This document shows, piece after piece, positions 15,041 through 22,808 of a stretch of 41,691 bases of DNA (positions are counted from its first letter, which is position 1; each line of letters opens with the position of its first letter). Below the pieces are notes generated by a model that was not told where the DNA came from, ran no database searches, and saw nothing but the letters and a program-made list of their open reading frames with translations. A program made the position numbers and the translations under genes. The stretch is from NCBI GenBank assembly GCA_003522145.1, contig DPGD01000012.1:1-41691 (forward strand). The letters are read 5' to 3'. The stretch is from Clostridiales bacterium. Its GTDB lineage: Bacteria; Bacillota; Clostridia; Oscillospirales; CAG-272.

Positions 15041-16462
15041 ATGAAAGCAACCGAGAAATCCATGGACAAAATTGTGGCGCTCTGCAAGAACAGAGGTTTT
15101 GTGTTCGCCGGGAGCGAGATTTACGGAGGGTTGGCCAATACCTGGGACTACGGTCCCTTGGGCGTGGAATTGAAAAACAATGTAAAAAAGGCCTGGTGGA
15201 AGAAATTTGTGCAGGAAAGCCCTTACAATGTGGGCTTGGATGCGGCGATTCTGATGAATCCCCAGACCTGGGTGGCCTCCGGTCATCTTGCCGGCTTTTC
15301 GGACCCTCTGATGGATTGCAGAGAGTGCCATGAGCGCTTCCGTGCAGACAAGCTGATCGAGGACTGGAGCGGGGAGAAGGGTGTGGCCCTGCCCAAGCCT
15401 GTAGACGCCTTTACACAGGCCGAAATGAAGAGCTTTATTGAAGAGAACAGCATTCCCTGTCCCACCTGCGGCAAACATAATTTCACCGACATCCGGCAGT
15501 TCAACCTGATGTTCAAAACTTTCCAAGGTGTAACCGAGGACGCCAAGAACACGGTGTATCTCCGTCCCGAAACGGCCCAGGGCATTTTTGTGAACTTTGT
15601 GAATGTACAGCGCTCCATGAGAAAGAAGCTTCCCTTCGGCATCGGGCAGATCGGAAAATCTTTCCGGAATGAGATCACCCCTGGCAATTTCATTTTCCGG
15701 GTCCGGGAATTTGAGCAGATGGAAATGGAATTCTTCTGCAAACCGGGAACCGATTTGGAATGGTTTGACTATTGGCGTTCCTTCTGCCATAAGTGGCTGC
15801 TGTCCATCGGCCTGACCGAGGAAAACCTGAGGCTGAGAGACCACGACCTGGATGAGCTGTGCTTCTATTCCAAGGCCACTACCGACTTTGAGTTCCTGTT
15901 CCCCTTCGGATGGGGCGAATTGTGGGGTATTGCCGACCGGACGGATTATGACCTGACCCAGCACCAGAATGTGTCCGGCAAGGATCTGACCTATTTTGAT
16001 CCCGAAACAAACGAGCGGTACATCCCCTATGTGATCGAGCCCTCCTTGGGTGTGGAGCGGTCGGTTCTGGCTCTTCTTTGCGATGCCTACGACGAGGAAG
16101 TGGTGGACCCGGAGAAGAACGATGTGCGCACGGTTCTCCGTTTCCATCCGGCCATTGCCCCGTTCAAGGCGGCGGTGTTGCCACTGTCCAAAAAATTGGC
16201 CGACAAAGCCGGCGAGATCTATACGGAGTTGAGCAGATATTTCACGGTCGATTATGATGAAACCGGTTCGATCGGCAAGCGTTACCGTCGGGAGGACGAA
16301 ATCGGCACGCCCTATTGCATCACCGTGGATTTTGACACGGTGGGCGACGAGCAGAAGGCCGGGGACGGCTGCGTGACCGTCCGCAACCGGGATACCATGG
16401 AGCAGGTGCGTATACCCATCGGTGGGTTAAAGGAGTATTTGGAAGAGAAACTGGCGTTTTAA
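15041..16462 (+). CDS. glyQS: Glycyl-tRNA synthetase, single-chain type
   Basis: This class II synthetase charges tRNA-Gly with glycine. The 473-residue protein is the homodimeric type, not the alpha2-beta2 GlyQ/GlyS type. FAGSEIYGGLANTWDYGPLG is the N-terminal signature. CRECHERF and CPTCGKHNF look like a zinc-binding pair. YLRPETAQGIFVNF and IGQIGKSFRNEITPGNFIFRVREFEQMEMEFF contain motif 2. IEPSLGVERSVLALL is motif 3 with its Arg. The C-terminal anticodon-binding domain begins near residue 370. The ATG at 15041 follows AAAGAGG; a longer frame would start inside the upstream gene. No T-box leader fits in the 28-bp gap, so transcription comes from the 13961 promoter. Confidence 0.95.
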   Translation: MKATEKSMDKIVALCKNRGFVFAGSEIYGGLANTWDYGPLGVELKNNVKKAWWKKFVQESPYNVGLDAAILMNPQTWVASGHLAGFSDPLMDCRECHERFRADKLIEDWSGEKGVALPKPVDAFTQAEMKSFIEENSIPCPTCGKHNFTDIRQFNLMFKTFQGVTEDAKNTVYLRPETAQGIFVNFVNVQRSMRKKLPFGIGQIGKSFRNEITPGNFIFRVREFEQMEMEFFCKPGTDLEWFDYWRSFCHKWLLSIGLTEENLRLRDHDLDELCFYSKATTDFEFLFPFGWGELWGIADRTDYDLTQHQNVSGKDLTYFDPETNERYIPYVIEPSLGVERSVLALLCDAYDEEVVDPEKNDVRTVLRFHPAIAPFKAAVLPLSKKLADKAGEIYTELSRYFTVDYDETGSIGKRYRREDEIGTPYCITVDFDTVGDEQKAGDGCVTVRNRDTMEQVRIPIGGLKEYLEEKLAF

Positions 16463-16513
16463 GAGCACGAAGGAAAAGCGGCGTGCTTCGGCCATTGGAG
16501 GGAGGCAGTGTTT

Positions 16514-17203
16514 ATGAAGAGGTCGGAAATCAATCGATTGATCCAGGAAAACGAACAATTTATAGCCGGAATGGGCTTTCATCTGCCGCCTTTTGCCGGG
16601 TATACGCCGGAGGAGTGGAGGGAAAAAGATCACTCCTATGACGAGATACGGGAAAGAATGCTGGGCTGGGATGTGACCGACTACGGAAAGGGAGACTTTC
16701 ATAAAATCGGATTGTTCCTTTTTACATTGCGCAACGGCACTTTCGGCGATCCCCATTGTCCCAAAACCTATGCGGAAAAGCTGTTGATTTCCGAAGAGGA
16801 TCAATATGCGCCCATGCATTTCCATTTTCTCAAAACCGAGGACATCATCAATCGGGGCGGCGGAAATCTGGTGGTGGAGTTGTATAAGAGCACGCCGGAG
16901 GAGGAGCTGGACCGGGTGTCCGATGTGACGGTTTCCACAGATGGCAGGGTGCGTGTGCTTCCGGCCGGCGGACATTTGGTTCTGACACCTGGAGAGAGCG
17001 TCACTCTGCCGCCCAGACTTTATCATGCCTTCTGGGCGGAAAAAGGAACAGGGAAGGTGCTGATCGGGGAAGTATCCAAAGTGAATGATGACTGTACGGA
17101 TAATCGCTTTTATGAAAATATGGGGCGGTTTCCCGAAATTGAAGAGGATGAAGCGCCCTACCGGTTGCTTTGTAACGAATATCCGTCATTTAAGGAGGGG
17201 TGA
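16514..17203 (+). CDS. D-lyxose (D-mannose) ketol-isomerase
   Basis: This 228-residue cupin-type protein resembles D-lyxose isomerases (DUF1498 family), which interconvert D-lyxose with D-xylulose and D-mannose with D-fructose using a divalent metal. The metal-site motif MHFHFLKTEDI supplies two His and one Glu; a further His lies in PRLYHAFWAE. The length is usual for the family. An in-frame GTG occurs at 16508, but the ATG at 16514 has better spacing to GGAGGGAGG. Two bases separate the gene from the downstream PfkB kinase, so isomerase and kinase probably work in series. No sugar transporter is adjacent. Confidence 0.85.
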   Translation: MKRSEINRLIQENEQFIAGMGFHLPPFAGYTPEEWREKDHSYDEIRERMLGWDVTDYGKGDFHKIGLFLFTLRNGTFGDPHCPKTYAEKLLISEEDQYAPMHFHFLKTEDIINRGGGNLVVELYKSTPEEELDRVSDVTVSTDGRVRVLPAGGHLVLTPGESVTLPPRLYHAFWAEKGTGKVLIGEVSKVNDDCTDNRFYENMGRFPEIEEDEAPYRLLCNEYPSFKEG

Positions 17204-17205
17204 GC

Positions 17206-18066
17206 ATGGGAAAGAGCGTTCTGGTTTTCGGAGAAGTGCTTTTTGATATTTTTGAAAACAAGACGGAAATAGGCGGCGCCCCTTTTAATTTTGCGGCCCA
17301 TTATGCGGCTTTGGGCGGAGAAGCCCAAATGGTTTCGGCAGTGGGGGAGGACGCTTTGGGCCGTGTGGCTCTTGGGGAGCTTGAAAAGAGAGGCATTGGC
17401 CGTAAGTATTTTTCTTCTGTGCATCTGCCCACCGGCTCTTGCAGGGTCACTTTGAAAAACGGAACACCTTCCTATGAGCTGACTTCCAATGTGGCCTACG
17501 ATTATATTCCCTATATAGAGCCGGAGGAGGAGTATGACGCACTGTATTTCGGAACTCTTGCCCAGCGCCGGGACATTTCACGGAATACGGTGTCGGAGTT
17601 GCTCCGGCGCAACTATCGGGAGGTGCTCCTCGATGTGAATGTGCGTAAACCCTATTTAACTAGAGAAATTTTAAAGAAGAGTATTGAAAAGGCAACAATC
17701 GTGAAAATTTCCAGGGAGGAGGCCTCTTATCTCCTTCCATATACTTCGCCGGAACACTATTGCGAGACCATGTTGGCTCATTTTCCCCAACTTCATCAGG
17801 TGATCCTGACTTTGGATAAAGATGGGGCCTATGTGTGTGACCGGCAACAGGGAGGCTTTCTTTCTCCCAAACCCTGTTCCAAGGCTCTTTCCACTGTGGG
17901 CGCCGGGGATTCCTTCTGTGCGGCCTATCTGTTTCATATTCTTTCAGGGCATAGTATCCCAACCGCTTTGGAAGCGGCTACGGTGCTGTCGGACTATGTG
18001 GTAACGCAACTGGGTGCTGTTCCGCCCTTGCCGGATGAACTGCGTTGCCGGATTCTCAAAGGGTAA
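17206..18066 (+). CDS. PfkB-family carbohydrate kinase (fructokinase-like)
   Basis: This 286-residue ribokinase-fold enzyme phosphorylates a sugar with ATP. The N-terminal GEVLFDIF and GGAPFNFAAHYAALGG form the sugar-binding region. The C-terminal signature STVGAGDSFCAAYLF contains the catalytic base (GAGD) and anion hole; the usual leading Asp/Thr pair is Ser/Thr. The pattern is closest to fructokinases. Since the gene is coupled to the D-lyxose/mannose isomerase, likely substrates are D-fructose or D-xylulose (inference). The ATG at 17206 follows AAGGAGGGG. A tandem repeat begins right after the stop codon and a terminator follows at 18262. Confidence 0.88.
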   Translation: MGKSVLVFGEVLFDIFENKTEIGGAPFNFAAHYAALGGEAQMVSAVGEDALGRVALGELEKRGIGRKYFSSVHLPTGSCRVTLKNGTPSYELTSNVAYDYIPYIEPEEEYDALYFGTLAQRRDISRNTVSELLRRNYREVLLDVNVRKPYLTREILKKSIEKATIVKISREEASYLLPYTSPEHYCETMLAHFPQLHQVILTLDKDGAYVCDRQQGGFLSPKPCSKALSTVGAGDSFCAAYLFHILSGHSIPTALEAATVLSDYVVTQLGAVPPLPDELRCRILKG

Positions 18067-18067
18067 G

Positions 18068-18123
18068 TTCCGATGCTTGGTTTCTGATGCTTTGCTTCCA
18101 ACGCTTTGCTTCTGATGCTTTGC
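18068..18123 (+). repeat. Four 14-bp tandem repeats after the kinase stop codon
   Basis: Units start at 18068, 18082, 18096 and 18110. Two are identical (TTCTGATGCTTTGC) and the others differ at a few positions. The array begins two bases after the TAA stop. The rest of the roughly 300-bp gap (18124-18375) holds only the terminator at 18262 as far as I can see. The short unspaced units rule out a CRISPR array. Confidence 0.85.
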
Positions 18124-18261
18124 ACAACGAGCTCTCTGTATTTTTTCAGCTTTGCAGGACTTCCGGCCGTTCTCTGTCCGGTGATCCTCGCTGTATCTAA
18201 AGACGGAGCGTCCTTTTCCTGAATGCATGCGGTAAATATTCAGAAATTTCCAAAAAAATAT

Positions 18262-18288
18262 GCCCGAAAGGTCCAAGTCCTTTCGGGC
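18262..18288. terminator. Bidirectional terminator between the kinase and pss genes
   Basis: GCCCGAAAGG (18262-18271) pairs perfectly with CCTTTCGGGC (18279-18288). T-rich tails follow on both strands (GCTTTTC on +, ATATTTTTTT on -), matching the convergent genes on either side. Confidence 0.88.
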
Positions 18289-18375
18289 GCTTTTCCGTTT
18301 AATCAGCAATTCCGGTCTTTTTTGTAGTTCTATTAGAATGCAGGATCAAAAAGTCAATTGGATGGTTTTCAAAAA

Positions 18376-19068
18376 TCATTTCAGATTCAGGAAGAAAGCC
18401 ACCAACACACCCAAGACGGCTACTGCTCCGATAATCAACGGCACAAGCATCTTTTTTCCGTGCACTTTGGCGACCTTAAAGCCTTTGAACAGAAATCCGA
18501 AACCAAAGAAGAGCAATTCAAAGCAGTAGAATGCAAAATAGCCCAATTCCCAGTTACGAACACCGCTGTCCGGGGCGAAAAGCAACAGAAGAATCCGGTA
18601 CAAGCCAAAGAAAAGGGGGACGGCAATGGAAACCGTCGTCACCGGAATGCCGGTGTAGGTCCTGCGAACCCCCGCTTCCTGCTTCTGCCGGTCTTCCTCA
18701 GAAACATTGAAATACGCCAGACGGATCAGCCCGGCCAGCACATAGAATACCGCCAAAGGGCAGAACCACAACCGATCCACATCCGGAAAGGTGGCTTTGG
18801 CAAGCTGATAGAGCAGGGTTGCCGGAAGCACACAGAAGCAAATCAAATCCGAAAGGGAATCAATCTGAATGCCGAATTTTTTCATTTGCTCGGTACGGTC
18901 TTTCTTGGTGGAAGCCACTTTTCCGTCAAAAAGGTCGAAAAAGCCCGCCGCCGCCAAAAACAGCACCGCCAGAGTTTCATGCCCCTCCAAAACGCTCCAG
19001 ATGCCGGATACTCCGCACAGAGCGCCCAGATAGGTCAGCCAGGTCGTATAATTATAAAAGCCTAACAC
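18376..19068 (-). CDS. CDP-alcohol phosphatidyltransferase (phosphatidylserine synthase-like)
   Basis: This 230-residue membrane enzyme transfers a phosphatidyl group from CDP-diacylglycerol to an alcohol, probably serine. The metal-binding signature is FDLFDGKVAS...FGIQIDSLSD, retaining the four Asp and the Gly of DGxxAR...GxxxDxxxD. The Arg of AR is Ser, and the loop before the Gly is longer than usual. Six membrane helices are visible. MLGFYNYTTWLTYLG resembles the start of Clostridia PssA-like proteins, which supports the GTG at 19068; its ribosome binding site is weak. It is the last gene of the ligase-ACP-NERD-pss operon, so it may act with the acyl-carrier genes in lipid synthesis. The specific alcohol is inferred. 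Confidence 0.8.
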   Translation of the reverse strand: MLGFYNYTTWLTYLGALCGVSGIWSVLEGHETLAVLFLAAAGFFDLFDGKVASTKKDRTEQMKKFGIQIDSLSDLICFCVLPATLLYQLAKATFPDVDRLWFCPLAVFYVLAGLIRLAYFNVSEEDRQKQEAGVRRTYTGIPVTTVSIAVPLFFGLYRILLLLFAPDSGVRNWELGYFAFYCFELLFFGFGFLFKGFKVAKVHGKKMLVPLIIGAVAVLGVLVAFFLNLK

Positions 19069-19120
19069 TACTTCACCGCTTTCTCAGGTTTTTCAGTCGG
19101 GAACCGACTTTACAAAAGAG

Positions 19121-19867
19121 TCAGTCCTCCGTAAATTCGCCGGTCCTTGCCGGCTTTTTTTCCGGAGGAAGCTTCGTCGCTTTCGGAAAGTGCGTATCCT
19201 CGTCTCCGCTGAAGTCAGACATAGAGTCTAAATAGTCCGAACAGGCAGAAATCGCCTCAGCGGCTTTCCCGTATTCCTGCCGGTTGAAATGCACCCGGCG
19301 GTTAAAAGCATCCACATAGTCAAACAGCGTGGCTATGGTCAGACATTCGGGATAGTTTGTTGTATAATCTACCAAGTTGGCAGAAAACACCACAACTCTG
19401 CTTACCGATGGGTTCAGCACATTCTCAGAGAGCAGCAGTTTCTCGATCACCGTGCCGAAAAAAGCCATCTCATCAAAGGGATTGGGCTTCTGCAAAGTGA
19501 CCGTCTCCTTTTTGGCGTTCACATACCGGTGCCGCCAGGGTCCCACCTTCGGATTGTCATAAATGCCCACATCCGGCAGAGCCGTCAGAAGAAGCACGCC
19601 GCCTCGGCTGATATAGACCGCATCGCAGACGCAACGAAGGCCGCGTTCGGCCGCTTCCTTTTTGAGAAGCCGCACGTTGCTGTAGACCGTGGCTTCGGGA
19701 AAACGCTCGGAAAGCAGATCGCAGACATGCCGGGCCGACCGGTCTTTCTCTCTTCTTGTGCGGTCGATGGTGAGGATCTTCAGAATCTCCCGAAGAAGGA
19801 AGAAAGCGAGCACCAAGGCTGTCAAAGCAAGGAAGAAGATGAAATACAGGGAGGTGAAGAAGCTCAT
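19121..19867 (-). CDS. Membrane-anchored NERD-like protein, nuclease residues lost
   Basis: This 248-residue protein has one N-terminal membrane helix (about residues 5-28), then a charged linker (DRTRREKDRSAR), and a domain resembling the NERD (nuclease-related) fold. NVRLL, CDAVYISRGGVLLLTAL, W-containing and KPNPFDE segments occur in the NERD order. The catalytic E-x-K of the PD-(D/E)xK core reads L-T-A, so cleavage is unlikely. The hydrophilic C-terminal tail is rich in Lys, Glu and Pro. Its ATG overlaps the acpP stop by four bases (ATGA) and pss follows 52 bp later, so it is co-expressed with lipid genes. A scaffolding role at the membrane is a guess. The NERD assignment is moderate. Confidence 0.55.
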   Translation of the reverse strand: MSFFTSLYFIFFLALTALVLAFFLLREILKILTIDRTRREKDRSARHVCDLLSERFPEATVYSNVRLLKKEAAERGLRCVCDAVYISRGGVLLLTALPDVGIYDNPKVGPWRHRYVNAKKETVTLQKPNPFDEMAFFGTVIEKLLLSENVLNPSVSRVVVFSANLVDYTTNYPECLTIATLFDYVDAFNRRVHFNRQEYGKAAEAISACSDYLDSMSDFSGDEDTHFPKATKLPPEKKPARTGEFTED

Positions 19868-20103
19868 CCCTCTTTCACAACGCTTTCAAGATACTTTGCC
19901 ACATCTCCTACCGTAACGAAACCGCGGATGGAGTTGTCATCGATCTCAATGTCGAATTCCTCTTCACATTCCATAACCAGATCCGCCAACTCCAGAGAGT
20001 TGATGCCTAAATCATTGACCAACTCGGAATCGGGTGTGATTTCATTTTCGTTCAGCTGCAGCTTGGAAACCAAAACATCTTTGATACGGTCATACATGGA
20101 CAT
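19864..20103 (-). CDS. acpP: Acyl carrier protein
   Basis: This 79-residue acidic protein carries acyl chains on 4'-phosphopantetheine. The attachment site is LGINSLELADLVMECEEEF; the Ser is present, but the usual preceding Asp of the DSL motif is Asn. Length, acidity and four-helix pattern are normal for ACP. The ATG at 20103 follows GAGGAAC. It lies 19 bp after the acyl-adenylate ligase gene and overlaps the NERD-like gene. No fatty acid synthase genes are nearby, so this is probably a dedicated carrier that receives its acyl group from the ligase rather than the house ACP. Confidence 0.9.
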   Translation of the reverse strand: MSMYDRIKDVLVSKLQLNENEITPDSELVNDLGINSLELADLVMECEEEFDIEIDDNSIRGFVTVGDVAKYLESVVKEG

Positions 20104-20122
20104 TGTGCTGTTCCTCGATTCA

Positions 20123-21841
20123 TTAAATTTTATAGCGTTTGATCTTCCGGCTGGTGGTCTTTTCAAACTCGGTTTTCCGGATCTCCAGTCCCCGCATCTG
20201 CTTGTACTGAGGCAGGGTGCGGTTGATCTCATTCAACTGATTTCTCAGGATGGCTTCGATTTCTTCCTCGGTCTTATCCTTCAGGGCATTGTAGTCGGGG
20301 TAGATCACCGCAGTGATGACCGTCTCTCCCTTGGAGTCGGTACGCCCCACCACCGCACTTTCCAGGAAGAGCGGAACAGAGCTCAAATGCTCCTCCAGTT
20401 CTTCCGGGAAAACATTCTTTCCGTTGCTCAGAATGATCACATTCTTCTTTCTGCCGGTGATATAGATGTAGCCATCCTTGTCGGTATAGCCAATGTCTCC
20501 GGTGCGGAAGAATCCGTCTTCTGTAAAGACCGCTGCCGTCTCTTCGGGCATATCGCAATAGCCCAACATGACATTGGGGCCCTTTGCAAGGATCTCTCCG
20601 GTTTCATCCGTGGGTTTTTCCCGATCGATTTTTACGGTCACATTCTGAACCGCGGGCCCCACCGATCCCACCTTGTTTCGGTTAATGGGGTTGGCTGCCA
20701 GCAGAGGCGCACATTCGGTGATGCCGTAGCCCTCCTGAATCTCAATGCCAATGCTCCGGAAATCCCGGATACACTGAGGATTCAGTTTGGCTCCGCCGCA
20801 AACAATGGCGTCCAACCGTCCGCCGTAGCTCTCCAGAATCTGTCCGAAGAACTTTTTCCGCAGGTCGATGCCCAAGGCCATGAAAGCGTCGCTGAGCTTC
20901 ATGGTCAGGCGTACTTTTTTCTCTTTGCCCTGTTTTTTGATTTCGTCCCACATCTTCTTGTGCATGGTTTCCACATACAGCGGGACCAATATCAGATAGG
21001 TCGGGCGGTATTTTTTGATGTTTTTGGCAACATATTTGACGCTGTCATTGATGGCGGTAGTTACGCCGAAAAACTGTGCGGCCAAATGGCCGGTGGTAGC
21101 CTCGTAGGTGTGGTGCATGGGAAGCACCGAGAGCAGTACCGTATTTTCATCCAGCTGGTCGATAACATTGACTGCCGCATTGGCGGCTGCCACCAGGTTT
21201 CCCTGGGAGAGCATGACACCCTTGCTGGTTCCGGTCGTGCCGGAGGTAAAAATGATGACCGAACATTTTTGAAGGTCCTGAGGACAGGTTTCAAAAAAGT
21301 CGTTGCCCTCATCTACCGCCTTCTGTCCGACAGCAAGGAACTCCTTTAAGGGCTTGGTGCGGTCGGTGACGGCCTGCTCGCTTTCCTCATAGGCGGGCAG
21401 GAAATACTGCACTTCCGGCAGCTGGTCGGCTAAAAGTCCGATCCGGTTGTTCTGGGTTTCTCCGTAAACGATGGCCTTCACATGGGCTTTTTTCAAAAAG
21501 CCCACAATTTCTTCATCGGAAATATCCTTGTCTAAAGGAATCACGATACCGCCCGAAATCATGGTGCCATAGTAGGCCGTCATGTAGCAGGGGTCGGTTT
21601 CACTGATAATGGCCACCGCTTCCCCCTGCAGTCCCAAAACCGAAAGGGCGGTGCCGAATGCCCGGATGTTTTCATAAAACTGACGGTAGGTCAGAGAGTA
21701 GTCTACCCGGTGTTTGGTGTAAAGATAGACCGGATGGTCTGCGGGAACGGTGTTTATTACCCGTTGAAGATTCTGTCTGAAATTCACAATGGGGTCCGAG
21801 TCAATATGAGGATTTCTGGTGTATTTGAATCGTTTACTCAT
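20123..21841 (-). CDS. Acyl-adenylate ligase (AMP-binding acyl-CoA/acyl-ACP synthetase)
   Basis: This 572-residue ANL-superfamily enzyme activates a carboxylic acid with ATP and transfers it to a thiol. The P-loop is VIIFTSGTTGTSKGVMLSQ. The A5 motif is GYGITECAPLLA, the A7/A8 region GDIGYTDKDGYIYITGRKKNVI, and the C-terminal catalytic Lys sits in TTSRKIKRYKI. The sequence resembles long-chain fatty-acid ligases. Because an ACP gene follows after 19 bp, loading of ACP rather than CoA is likely (inference). The ATG at 21841 follows GAGGAG; an in-frame GTG four codons upstream lies inside that ribosome binding site. A consensus promoter lies about 30 bp upstream, so this is the first gene of the four-gene operon. 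Confidence 0.9.
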   Translation of the reverse strand: MSKRFKYTRNPHIDSDPIVNFRQNLQRVINTVPADHPVYLYTKHRVDYSLTYRQFYENIRAFGTALSVLGLQGEAVAIISETDPCYMTAYYGTMISGGIVIPLDKDISDEEIVGFLKKAHVKAIVYGETQNNRIGLLADQLPEVQYFLPAYEESEQAVTDRTKPLKEFLAVGQKAVDEGNDFFETCPQDLQKCSVIIFTSGTTGTSKGVMLSQGNLVAAANAAVNVIDQLDENTVLLSVLPMHHTYEATTGHLAAQFFGVTTAINDSVKYVAKNIKKYRPTYLILVPLYVETMHKKMWDEIKKQGKEKKVRLTMKLSDAFMALGIDLRKKFFGQILESYGGRLDAIVCGGAKLNPQCIRDFRSIGIEIQEGYGITECAPLLAANPINRNKVGSVGPAVQNVTVKIDREKPTDETGEILAKGPNVMLGYCDMPEETAAVFTEDGFFRTGDIGYTDKDGYIYITGRKKNVIILSNGKNVFPEELEEHLSSVPLFLESAVVGRTDSKGETVITAVIYPDYNALKDKTEEEIEAILRNQLNEINRTLPQYKQMRGLEIRKTEFEKTTSRKIKRYKI

Positions 21842-21873
21842 TTTTCTCCTCACTTTGGTTCTTTATGCCAACC

Positions 21874-21902
21874 ATTATATACACAAATTGCATTTTTGTC
21901 AA
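21874..21902 (-). promoter_or_regulatory. Consensus promoter of the ligase-ACP-NERD-pss operon
   Basis: On the minus strand TTGACA (21897-21902), exactly 17 bp and TATAAT (21874-21879) match the sigma-A consensus perfectly. The leader is only about 25 nt, which leaves little room for RNA regulation. Confidence 0.9.
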
Positions 21903-21983
21903 GAGGAAATGTTCTTTTGCCTCCTGTTCCCGGCTTCCGACGGGCGGGACCCGCTCAATTTCGGACGGTCACAAGGAGAAAAA

Positions 21984-22775
21984 TCATCTTATTTCCACAG
22001 GAACGATTCCGTGAATTTCCCGAATAAAGTAGTCGTCTCCCCGTTCTTCCAGCACAAAGCGCGCTTCTCCCTCATCTCTTGAGGCAAGGTAGCGGACAAC
22101 GGTTCCGTCGTTTTCCAGAATGGAAAAGGAGACGATCCATTCTTCAAATTGCCGGTCGTTGGTGCCCTGGTATTCCAAGCGGATGCCGTAGAGCTTCTGC
22201 ATAGGGAAGCGGTTCGGCAAAGTTCCTTCATAGGCGGGGGAAAACAGAGCATAGAACTTCTGAATAGCTTCGCCTTCCGCACCGGTTAAAAGGTTGTTCA
22301 GATAGGCGCTGAGTACCGCCCCCCCGTGGGTCTCCTGTGCAAGCTGGGAAAGCGCTTCTTCGGCGCTTTCTTGATCCCGGAAATAGAATTTCAGTCCGCC
22401 TTCCAGCTCCAGATAGCCTTTTTGCCCCAAAATCTTGAGATAGCTTTCATCGGTCCAGATGTGGCTTTGATAGTCGGGAGCACAATAGTGAATTTCCTGC
22501 TTTTTCACCGGAAAGAGGCGGTCTTTTACCTCGCCGAAATCCAGAAACAGCAACGGCAGGGTGATGGCCAACAGCAAAAGCATACTCAGAATGAAAATGA
22601 GAGCAAGTCTCTTTTTTCGCCCTTTGTCGGCGTTTTGAGGCGCCTCCTTTTCCTCGGGAGCCGGGAATTCAGAGGCGTTTTCCGGACCGTTTTCGGAAGG
22701 GTCCTTTGCAGAATCCGGGTCCTCCCTGACTTGCTCGGTTGAAGCTGCGATGCTTTGGTTCTTTTTTTCTTCCAT
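21984..22775 (-). CDS. Hypothetical protein with N-terminal hydrophilic tail and one membrane helix
   Basis: This 263-residue protein was not recognised. The first 60 residues are hydrophilic, rich in Glu, Pro, Ser and Asn. A basic stretch (KGRKKR) and one membrane helix (LALIFILSMLLLLAITLPLL) follow. The remaining 170 residues are likely extracellular and contain a pattern of alternating beta strands ending FVLEERGDDYFIREIHGI. The shape resembles anchored Clostridia proteins with a Cys-poor sensor or adaptor domain. The ATG at 22775 follows AAAGGAG. It is the last gene of the murD-M42-lyase run, 33 bp after the PLP enzyme. The next gene downstream has its own promoter. Confidence 0.75.
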   Translation of the reverse strand: MEEKKNQSIAASTEQVREDPDSAKDPSENGPENASEFPAPEEKEAPQNADKGRKKRLALIFILSMLLLLAITLPLLFLDFGEVKDRLFPVKKQEIHYCAPDYQSHIWTDESYLKILGQKGYLELEGGLKFYFRDQESAEEALSQLAQETHGGAVLSAYLNNLLTGAEGEAIQKFYALFSPAYEGTLPNRFPMQKLYGIRLEYQGTNDRQFEEWIVSFSILENDGTVVRYLASRDEGEARFVLEERGDDYFIREIHGIVPVEIR

Positions 22776-22808
22776 TGGAATTCTCCTTTCCGACAAGGGA
22801 CGGAAACT

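Noticed and set aside
18068..18123. CRISPR array
   Set aside because: The units are 14 bp, contiguous, without spacers, and no cas genes are nearby.
19289..21349. 686-codon plus-strand frame opposite the NERD-like, acpP and ligase genes
   Set aside because: It crosses three supported genes on the other strand and contains no family motif.
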